From: Aptenodytes patagonicus
Taxonomy: Eukaryota > Chordata > Aves > Sphenisciformes > Spheniscidae
Length of the DNA: 64,000 nt
Reading direction: 5' to 3'
Assembly (NCBI RefSeq): GCF_965638725.1
Contig: NC_134950.1
Span: 145,629,636-145,693,635, forward strand
This document shows positions 42,379 to 51,032 of the stretch, in pieces. A program made the translations under genes and the position numbers. Every line of letters begins with the position of its first letter. Position 1 is the first letter of the stretch. Below the pieces are notes generated by a model. The model was not told where the DNA came from. It did not search any database and worked only from the letters and a program-made list of their open reading frames with translations.

Positions 42379-43159
42379 TTTCCTTTTAAAGATGTGGTGT
42401 TGCAGTTTTGGTAAAAGAACTTGTAATGAACCACAGCATAAACGCTCTGTCCTGTGTGATACCTTATTTGATTTTTACACAACTACCTGCAACAGAAAGA
42501 AATAAAAATGGAAATGAGAGCCCCAGTCTTCCAAATACATAAGCCGGTATGTCATTTTAATTGTCTGAATGTAACTATTTGTTCTGGTCAGCTGTGTGCT
42601 TCAGATGCTGCTGTCATGCTTTGGAAGTGGTGTAGGTGCTCAAGGGCCTTACGGGCTTTGCCAGTTCACAACAAAGCCACTTTAATACCGACAGTGAAAT
42701 GTTTCTGTTTCCAATACATTAACAAATACGTTGTGACTCCTCTTTTTTTCCTGAAGGAAGAGTAAAGTCTGGTCACAACCCTTCAGCTGTCCCGATTTGT
42801 ACAGGCTGAGTACGTGAGAAGGTGAGGTGGGTTTCAGGCGGCACCAGGCAACCTACAGCCATGTTCCACATTTGAGCAGTGGGACAAAGTAGAAAATGAG
42901 CAATGCAGGAATAAAAGTATTTTAATAGTATTGTATATAGTATTTTAATTTTTAGCTTTTCTTTCCAGAAACATTTTTAGAAGTTTGACATTGTTATTTT
43001 CTTTTCTACAACTGCTATTTTTTAACGTATGATAAAAAATTCTCTTCGTTATGCCTGTAGATACGTATATTTATGTATGAGCCGCCAGTGTTGCCGAGCG
43101 GCACCCTCGAGCCGCCGCCGGCCGGGCCCGCGGCCGCCCCCCCCCCGCCGCCCGCCCGC

Positions 43160-43173
43160 GTTGCCAGGGCAGC
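43160..43173 (+). promoter_or_regulatory. Near-consensus RFX X-box
   Basis: GTTGCC-AG-GGCAGC matches the X-box GTNRCC(0-3)RGYAAC at 11 of 12 positions (G for A at position 5 of the right half). It lies 28 bp upstream of the start codon. RFX factors drive many motile-cilium genes, which fits a calaxin-type product. Confidence 0.5.
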
Positions 43174-43201
43174 GGCGGCGGGGAGCGGCGAGGCCGCCGC
43201 C

Positions 43202-43259
43202 ATGAGCAGGAAGAGGCTGCAGCAGCTGGTGGACTCGCTGGGCCGATCTGCCAAGCACT
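43202..43259 (+). CDS. CLXN: Calaxin-like coding exon 1
   Basis: Good Kozak context (GCCGCCATGA). Encodes [19 protein letters not shown] plus the first base of Phe20; donor CACT|gtgagt. Human calaxin begins MNRKKLQKLTDTL, which supports this ATG over the upstream one. Confidence 0.92.
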
Positions 43260-46200
43260 GTGAGTGAGCCTGGGGGGCGGCCGGCGCCCCCGGCACGGCC
43301 CGACACACGGACCCCGCGCCCGGCCCGGCCCGGCCGCCTCAGTGGGGCGGTGGGCTGCGGGAGCTGTGCCGCCGCCGCCTGAGGGGCCTTCGCTGCTCCC
43401 GGCGGCCTCCCGCTGTCCCCTGTGCTCATTCTGTGGCCCTGTTCACCACCCGCCCCCCCGAGGGGGGCACTTCCCGCTGCCCCCTTAGGAACAGCGGGTA
43501 AGGGGTGGGGGGCTGTGGGGCGATCAGTTTAATGGTTAACACCTGAGGTGTCCGGGCCCTGTAGCTTCCCTGTGCCTGCCACTTATTTTTACCAACTTGA
43601 GTTATAAAATATGTTCGCTTGTGTTTCGACTGGGCAGTTAATAAAAGCGAAGTGGAATGTCTGATCAAGCTCTTCGACACGCTGGTGGCCGAGTCCAGCA
43701 ACCGCTTTGCTGCGGTCGGCTTTGACCGTAACATGTTCAGAGACACTCTGCACAGCGCGTTTGGCATGACGGATGACATGATCATGGACAGAGGTGAGAC
43801 TGATAGGTCTAAAAAAGATGTAAGATTTTAGTTCTACGTTGTTAACTCGATGAGCGTGCCTAGACAAAATAGTGCCATCTCATCCCTGTAAGGACAGCAA
43901 AGGAAGAGTTACGCTCAGGAGCTGCTGAGTAAAGGGTATCTTTTTCTCCTTTACGCGGAATAGTTTTCCCTTACTTAGTTCAGGATAGCTCATGCTCTTG
44001 TGCGAGGGAGACCAACCAGAGAGGCAGTTGTGGTGCTATCCTGTGGCTGTTTCTGTCCCGGTCACTGTAGTGTCATGACAGAAGAGGGCAGCATGGTGTC
44101 ACTTTCCTCTTCCCTCCGGTGGTTCCACCGGGAGCGGCAGTCACCGCTGCTGGTGGACAGCTCTGTCTCGGGAGAAAGGCATTCTGTTAGAATGGGTAAC
44201 TTCTGGAATAGAGGTGCTGTGAACAGCACTGAAGGGTCTAGGCAGACGATACGGGGAGATGAGAGTAATGTGCCAAATAACCCCTTGTTAATCTGTGAAA
44301 TCACTGTATTTTCATGAGAGTCATATTTGCAGTTTCCATCAAAGTCGCATGAATAATCTGATGTACAGGTGTCTAGAGGAGGATGTGGAGGAGGCATGAG
44401 TCTGCCATTCTTTTCAGCCTCAGGCCACCAAGAGCCACCCCTTGGTTTAGCTTTCTCCTGCTCTCTAGCAGGAGGGATATTTAAATGCCATTTCATGCAA
44501 CAAGTCAAGTCTGTCTTGGAAAATGCCTTACATGGACACATTGTTAAAAATTATTTTAATGCTTACATACGACGGGGCTGATTCCAGTTTCAAAAGTAAA
44601 GCTATTATTTTCCAATTCCAAAATGCTTGGCTCTGTGTGTAGAGGTGTTCCTGTAGCCAACTTACTAATTAACATTCTAAAACATGAATTAGTGATAGAT
44701 GTTAGTTGATGCCTTGAATTATATCTTGGATTTGAAGTACTGTATCACAGGCTGTATGAATAGTGAAGCTGCAAGACAAAGTTTCTTATTTCAGGGAAGG
44801 GAGAAGAAAAAAGATCTTGGTACATGAAAGACAGGAGAAGGCTATTTTTCTTTTTATGTTTAATATATTTATGTATTGTTTCTAGGATTACTTTCTCCTA
44901 GGTTTTCTGAGACAAACCCTAGTAATTAAAATCCTCTTCTACATGCAAATGTGCCTTAGTGTAAGGGATATTGGTTTACTTGGTTTTTGTCTGCGTGGAA
45001 GCATACTTCCTGTAGTTGTTTAAGTCAGGAAAGCAACAGATGAAACAAAATGTCTTATCCCAGCAGGATTCTGGAGTGGAAGATCAGTAGATTGAGGGGC
45101 GAAATCCCCTTCGTTGTTATGGCTTAGAAAGATTCAAGAAGGGTAATCATACCTTGATGAAAGCAGAAAAACATCTTTAGAAAAAATATGTTTTTATACT
45201 TTCATTGAATTTTAGAAAACATTTGTTGGTGTTTCCCTATTATAGAAATTTAAAGTGTATCTAATACACTTTTCAGTGTTCCGCACTTTTGATAGAGACA
45301 ACGATAGCTGCATCAGTGTGGTGGAATGGGTGGAAGGCTTATCAGTATTTCTTCGGGGGACATTGGAAGAAAGGATGAAATGTAAGGTTTATGTGCATGC
45401 CACTATTTAGTAGCAATCGTGGAATTTATGACTATTAAATTACACGTTGCTTTTGTTATAATTCAGTAGTTACTCTTATAAAGTATTTGGTAATTGAGTT
45501 CTCTTCTGTGTAGTTTAATGCAATGAAACTGAATACTGAATGGCTTCTCTGAGACAGATTATTCTGTGTAAACTGTTGTTATCATAGCTGTCACCTTATT
45601 TTGTTGCTGACAAAGAAAAACTAGCTTTTGAACTGAAGCTTGTTCTACAGTATACAGGTTTTTCTGACAGAATATATGTTTTTGTATTCACACACAAAAT
45701 TAGAAAGTAGCAGATGTAGCTCAAGGGTGATTTTGGCTGAATAACACAGTCTCAAACCAACCAAGACCTGTGCCAACATTCATTTACTGGCACAATGGGG
45801 ACACAGCAGCAGTTGCATTAATTCTAGCAGTTCTTCAGCCTGGAAGCATAGATGGAAAAACTGAGTCTGTTTGTAAGATGGTCATGAGAACCTCCACAGT
45901 AATGATGGAGAAAGACAAGAGAGAAAAAATAGCAAGAACTCCAGAATTTTAAGAACCAGGAAAAAAAAACAGGGGGGGGGGGGGTATAATAGAGAAAGGA
46001 GAATGACAGCATGTTGTTTCCATAGTGCCCAGTTTGCAGCATCAGCCATCCTTAATGCCCCATATAAATTCATTATAAAGCATTGCACTGGAAGGTGGCC
46101 TGGGGTGTAATTCAGTACGTCAGTACAACCACAAGCAGTAAGGTATGCCGCCCTGCTGTAAGCACTATAGAACATACCACTGTGTAGTGATATACAGTGT

Positions 46201-49200
46201 TGTCTGTTGTAAACGTATGCCGGTACAATTTCTCACTGTAGGCTTAGTCTTTGGCAGAAAAAAACTCGTCTTCCAAAACTGAAAGAGTTTTGTTTGTTTA
46301 AATAAGTTTTGTGAATGAGAGTAAAGTTTATTATGGTCGTAGATTTCTGATTCCAGGGAGGTAGAAATAATTAGAAGATAAATTAGGCAAATACTCATAT
46401 CTAAAATACTCTGTTACAGAGATTTTCTCTCTGCATTAAGGGATCCTTCAGTGGTCTTTTCCCTGCTAGTACAGCTCATTCTCCTTTTTCCTTTACTTTC
46501 CTAACTCAGCTTCTGAAATAACTAGGATGTCTTTTGTACGTGCAAAGCCCTTCTGATTATAGACAACTGGTCCTCGCCATGGGAAAACCAGTACCTTGTT
46601 TATATTCTAAATTCACAATTTTAGAGAAGTTAAGATCTGTGAGTTACTGTGGTTTCTGTGAACTGAAGATTATTTATTTGAGCAGAAATAGATTTTAACT
46701 ATGAAGGGTAAATAGGCAATAATTGACTAGTATATGTATCAAAATGTGATACATATATTTGATATACGTTATATATAGTAAATGTGGCTCAATAGATATG
46801 CTGTACAACATACAATTCACATTTTCTGCCTATAGGTAATAGCCAGCTTTAATGGTGTCTGATATAGCTTGTATGAACTTTAAATCAATTTATCTTTCAA
46901 AAAGACTGTTTTGAGGTTTACGACCTGAATGGTGATGGATACATTTCAAGAGAGGAAATGTTTCAAATGCTGAAAAACAGCCTTCTCAAACAACCATCAG
47001 AAGAAGATCCTGATGAGGGAATTAAGGACTTGGTAGACATAGTGCTGAAGAAAATGGCAAGTACTTACTCATTGTGATACTTGAGTGTCTTTCAAACATT
47101 CATTAACTGAACTTAGAACATTCCTATGAGGTAATAAGATACTGTGTCTGATTTACAGTGGGATTCTGAGCCACAGAGTTAGTTATGTACTTGAGATAAA
47201 CAAGTTCCCTAAGGAAAGCCAGAAATATAATCCAGATCTAATGAGTCCCAGTCCAGTATCCTCACATGAAACTGTTAATTTATTATGTGAATGTATTATA
47301 AACGTTATGTATAAACTAGCATGTGTATGTGTGCATACACACATGTGCTTGCCCAGTCAAAACAAAAGCCCAGTCAAAAGTGGAAAATTCAAAAGCATAA
47401 GCTGCATTTATTCCAGTGTAAGGCATTTGCAGTAGCTTTATTAAGTACATTTGTATTTTATCAATTGATCATGAAATGTCTTTATCCAATTTATATATTC
47501 AATTAGAATAGTAACCTCAAGGTTATTCATGTAAAACTTGTCATACCGTGATTAATCTAGGATATCCAAATCAGCCAGGGACTGTGTTTCAACATTTTCA
47601 TCAAATCAAGAAATATAACCTCCCCTCCTATGGTGGTGGTCAAAAAATCTCACTTATGCTCACCATAGCGTTTGTTGGGGTTTTAAGCTGCCACGTCAGT
47701 AGAAACAGGAGGTTTTCAAATGCAGAAATATTAAGAACGCAAGGATGCTTTTTCCACCCCCAGAGGAATATTCTGCTGTGCTGAGATTCTGCAGTACGAA
47801 AGAAGTGGGCTGGCATCAGCATACTCCGCCGTATGCTTCTGGGTGCTGTACATGAAAAAGACAGGGCAGAATTATGCCTCCTATAGAAACCACTAGGGTA
47901 AAGTATTTGCAGCCTCATGAATAGGGTGTGGGTACACTTATGACATAAATACATATACAGAATATATCCTAACATTTTCTCCTGCTTTGAAGTCTCCTAT
48001 TTTTAATTTATCTTGGTGCAACTGTGCTTGAGATTTGTCTGTGCAATTCTCAGCTCAGCCTCTTCCCACGTTAAAGTTTTGCCTTCTCTGGAATTCTGTT
48101 AACATGAGATAGTTGAGCCTGCTCCACCTTGTATGCCTGAGGTAGAGGCAAATAACACAATCTTGTCTGAGCAGACTGATGGCCCAATGAAAATCATTTT
48201 TGTATACACTCAAAATAGAATCCATGTGAATAAAACGTCTGTTAAACAAAAAGACAGTTGCTACAAGTGATCATCCTTTGCTGAAGAGTTCCCTTCCTTT
48301 TGTAGGACTATGATCATGATGGCAAGCTTTCTTTTATGGACTTCGAAAAAGCAGTCAGAGATGAAAATCTTCTCTTAGAAGCCTTTGGACCGTGTTTGCC
48401 AGACATAAAGGTACATCATCCTTGAGTTTAAAAAAAATGTGCAAATACTTTCTGTACTACTGTTAAGGAGATGTATGGATTATGGTATTAACTGTCATTA
48501 CATGGGGCCTGCTGAAATCAACTGAGAAATGCTTCAGTTGTGAGATATGCATGGGCTGAGTTCATATCTACCTTTCACAGCACAAATGTTTCCTTATACA
48601 GTCAAACACTGGTACCAGAGAATGTAAGAACACACTGTTACTCACCATTTGTCTGTCCTGGGGCAGCAATATAATGAATGATCCTCAATGAGCACCCTCT
48701 CAGACTAAGAAAATGAGACCGTTCTCTTGAATTGTTTATCCGAAAGCTCTCTAGGAATACAATTTTTTTTTTTTTTTCCTTCAGTGCCACTGGCAACACT
48801 GCCATCGCCTCACTTACAGCTGCTTTTGGGAGAGGCTGGTAGCTTTCTGAAAAAAATACCTTGAGAGGGTTCTTCATCTCAGTGTGGCACAACTGTTTTT
48901 TAGTTACACCTAACTGGGCTTTATTTATTAGCAATACATCTAATTCAATTCAGAATTGGTTGTTGGTTTTTTTTTTTTTTGGAAGATGGTAATTTAGAAC
49001 ATGCTTATTTCCTCAGTGTTAAGTTCAACTGTGGAGCGTTTCTGCTCTATAATAAAGAGCAATTTTTTTCCTCATCCAATAATCATTATTCTATTTGAAC
49101 TGCATGTCATTTTTAAATACTGAAAGTTGTGCCTTCATAGAGATGGAAAAACAAAATTCTGAAATACTTGCAGTGATTCCTAGAAACAGAAAAGTTGTGT

Positions 49201-50556
49201 AAGACTGCTGGAAACACAGCAAGTTTTCATTTGCTGGAAACCTGCGCTTCCTGCCAGCTCACCTACCCGGTAGGCTGGAGGACAGGAAGAAAGAGTCTTG
49301 TAGCCATGGTTGCAGGCTGTATTACATCACGTCAGCTGCAAAGCAGCTGTTTCCAAAACGCCAGACTTGTCCTGGCAGGCTGTCACAAGACTTTCAAGGG
49401 TTTGGGAAAACCCAGGTAAGTACTCTTGTTTTTTATACCAGTGAAAAGGTTTTTAAAAGTTTCTGAATTAAATTACGTTCGCTAATCAGCATAGAAAAAT
49501 GACTTGCTTTCTGTCAGCGTTGGTGATAAAGCAGGTACACAATCCAGGCTAATAAAACTCGGCTTGTTTCTTGCTTACAGTATTTGTGCCCTCTGCTCTG
49601 TACCCTACCCAACTGTTGCCTTTTTACTAGGTCTCTATTTTCACTGTTAAAAGAGAACTCTATTTACATGTCCTTTCAAGCCCTAATAGCAATAAAAGAG
49701 AACTCTATTTACATGTCCTTTCAAGCTCTAAAGCAATAAATAAATTTTGGCTATGAGCTTTACATGAAGAAAACCTGTAACTTACTAGATTTCCCAGTGG
49801 GGTTATGTTGGGGAATTTTAATGTACCCCTTGACACAAATTAAACACTCATTTGTACTTAAACACATTCAAATTAAATGTAACTAACAACTTACTGGACA
49901 GAGTCCTACCACCATAAGCGGTTCTAGAAGGAGTCTGCAAAGATGTGCCACAAGCCGATTCCTTATACACACTTGCACCAGCACCAATCCTGTGAGCGTC
50001 AGCATGGGGCACCTGAGCCCAGCCGTGGGTTCATCCCCCCAGCGCCAGTTCTGCTGCCCAAAGGTGGCCCCTGAGCACTCCCACTCCAGGATTGTTACGA
50101 CACAGTGCTGCGGATATTTCTTACCTCATCACCAAGGGAAGTTTCACTTCTTTACATGAAGTCATCCCAGTCTCTTGTCAGTCTCTGGCATTCCTGCTTT
50201 CAGCCGGTTTAACTCATTCTGCGACTAGGCCTTCTTGCCCTCCATGCCAGATCATTCCTTGGTCACACATTCCCACTGCTGCACAGTTACAGTTTGCATT
50301 TCCCCTTCAGTTATAACTTTGAATGTTCAGACTGATCTCTCGGTGATGACATCATTAATGCTATGGAATTTACCTTTTCTAAGCTAAAAAGCAAGAGGTA
50401 GCCTAAGTGTAAGGACTGTCACTGCTTACACATTTCAGCTTAGCATCTTTTCCGATTAAATTTAAATCCTTTAGTTAATTGAAAATGAACTTTTTTTTTT
50501 TACAGAGCAGTATGGCATTTGAACAGAAAACTTTCCGGGAAACTCGTAAACCATAA
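43202..50556 (+). CDS. CLXN: Calaxin (CLXN/EFCAB1)-like EF-hand protein (complete)
   Basis: CDS join(43202..43259, 43638..43793, 45277..45381, 46905..47056, 48306..48410, 50506..50556), 208 codons; human calaxin has 211. The protein is closely similar to calaxin along its length, e.g. [68 protein letters not shown]. Three Ca-binding loops are seen: residues 77-88 (D-D-D...E at positions 1,3,5,12), 113-124 (D-N-D...E) and 158-169 (D-D-D, Asp at 12). The last residues (ending RETRKP) differ from human calaxin. Calaxin is a neuronal-calcium-sensor-like protein that binds outer-arm dynein in motile cilia and flagella. In human, CLXN is on 8q11 and not between FAM133B and RBM48, so this may be a paralogue; the symbol is provisional. 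An in-frame upstream ATG (43073) would add 43 Ala/Pro-rich residues with no counterpart in human. Confidence 0.93.
43638..43793 (+). CDS. CLXN: Calaxin-like coding exon 2
   Basis: The acceptor is cgactgggcag and the donor is AGAG|gtgaga. Completes Phe20 and encodes [20 protein letters not shown] through [11 protein letters not shown]. This first EF-hand region has a non-canonical loop, so it probably does not bind Ca. Confidence 0.96.
43794..45276 (+). other. Calaxin-like intron 2
   Basis: 1.5 kb with no recognised exon. Overlapping open frames on both strands at about 44000-44541 (105 codons on +, 159 on -) resemble nothing known and are treated as chance. Confidence 0.8.
45277..45381 (+). 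CDS. CLXN: Calaxin-like coding exon 3 (EF-hand loop [12 protein letters not shown])
   Basis: The acceptor is cacttttcag and the donor is AAAT|gtaagg. Encodes [20 protein letters not shown] and [14 protein letters not shown]. Confidence 0.97.
45972..45984. repeat. Poly(G) homopolymer, 13 G
   Basis: G13 preceded by A9-C-A in intron 3 of the calaxin-like gene. Confidence 0.9.
46731..46757. repeat. Perfect inverted repeat, 11-bp stem and 5-nt loop
   Basis: TATATGTATCA and TGATACATATA flank AAATG, in intron 3 of the calaxin-like gene about 150 bases before exon 4. The stem is AT-rich and less stable than the one at 29428-29453. Confidence 0.8.
46905..47056 (+). CDS. CLXN: Calaxin-like coding exon 4 with GC donor
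   Basis: The acceptor tttcaaaaag has a weak pyrimidine tract. Encodes [20 protein letters not shown] through [10 protein letters not shown]. The frame into exon 5 (Met157-Asp158) needs the donor ATG|gcaagt, a GC-AG intron. The nearest GT, four bases on, gives an immediate stop after joining. Confidence 0.93.
48306..48410 (+). CDS. CLXN: Calaxin-like coding exon 5 (EF-hand loop [12 protein letters not shown])
   Basis: The acceptor is ccttttgtag and the donor is AAG|gtacat. Encodes [20 protein letters not shown] and [15 protein letters not shown]. Phase 0 at both ends. Confidence 0.97.
48411..50505 (+). other. Calaxin-like intron 5
   Basis: 2.1 kb with T-runs at about 48761-48778 and 48969-48980, a candidate pseudo-exon ending in a consensus donor at 49415, and a 45-bp tandem duplication at 49649-49739. 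Confidence 0.8.
49649..49739. repeat. 45-bp tandem duplication
   Basis: A 32-base segment starting AAAAGAGAACTC at 49649-49680 recurs identically at 49694-49725. The following 13 or so bases (ccctaatagcaataa and ctctaaagcaataa) are near-identical, giving two copies with period 45. Confidence 0.92.
50506..50556 (+). CDS. CLXN: Calaxin-like coding exon 6 with stop
   Basis: The acceptor is T-rich (tttttacag). Encodes [16 protein letters not shown] and TAA at 50554-50556. The length fits human calaxin but the final residues diverge. Confidence 0.9.
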   Translation, partial: SSMAFEQKTFRETRKP

Positions 50557-50676
50557 CTCCAAGTGGAATACTGCTGTAAGAGGTTTTTTCTTCATCATTC
50601 TTCATGGTATAGTAAAGATAGGAGCAACTTGAAACTATTACTAAGTTTCAGTATTCCTTTACTGTAAAAGCTACTG

Positions 50677-50682
50677 AATAAA
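50677..50682 (+). terminator. Calaxin-like gene poly(A) signal
   Basis: AATAAA 121 bases after the stop codon; the first canonical signal downstream. Confidence 0.55.
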
Positions 50683-50864
50683 TAGAACTTACTTCTATTA
50701 CTCTACCTAAATACAGTTCTTCAGTGAGTTATGAAATATGTTATAGTATGAGGTACGCAGGACAAGATTGTGACAATAATATATTATACTGGTTTGTTCA
50801 TTCCAAGAAACAAATTGATACAATTTTTAACAGGGAATTGCTTGGAAATACAGTATAAAATAGT

Positions 50865-50870
50865 TTTATT
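50865..50870 (-). terminator. RBM48: RBM48 poly(A) signal
   Basis: TTTATT on + (AATAAA on -), 76 bases after the RBM48 stop codon. It points toward the calaxin-like 3' end about 180 bases away, so the two 3'UTRs probably do not overlap. Confidence 0.5.
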
Positions 50871-50945
50871 TTTAACATTAAAAAAATAAGTATTTTAAAC
50901 TATATCCTTTAAAAAATGACTGTTGGAAGATGCTGCCAGCAGTAT

Positions 50946-51032
50946 CTATATTCTTCTTCTCTGCTTTACAAGTGGTTTGGCTGAGCTACTCTCTGGCTTT
51001 TCCATAGACGTTCTTGAAACAGAATCTGCTAC
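50946..51032 (-). CDS. RBM48: RBM48 coding exon 5 with stop
   Basis: The acceptor on - is ccaatttag. Encodes VADSVSRTSMEKPESSSAKP and LVKQRRRI, then TAG (50948-50946). The QRRRI end matches human. Confidence 0.95.
   Translation of the reverse strand, partial: VADSVSRTSMEKPESSSAKPLVKQRRRI

Larger units (their letters stand above)
43070..43500 (+). promoter_or_regulatory. CpG-island promoter of the calaxin-like gene
   Basis: A short CpG-dense island brackets the start codon at 43202, with AT-rich sequence on both sides. It contains an X-box-like element at 43160-43173 and a second GTTGCC half-site at 43090-43095. No TATA box was found close to the start. Confidence 0.8.
45382..46904 (+). other. 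Calaxin-like intron 3
   Basis: Contains A9 then G13 (45961-45984) and the hairpin at 46731-46757. No exon was recognised. Confidence 0.8.

Noticed and set aside
44062-44541. 159-codon minus-strand frame in calaxin-like intron 2
   Set aside because: No recognisable protein; a + frame overlaps the same segment, and there is no promoter or CpG island for a minus-strand gene here.
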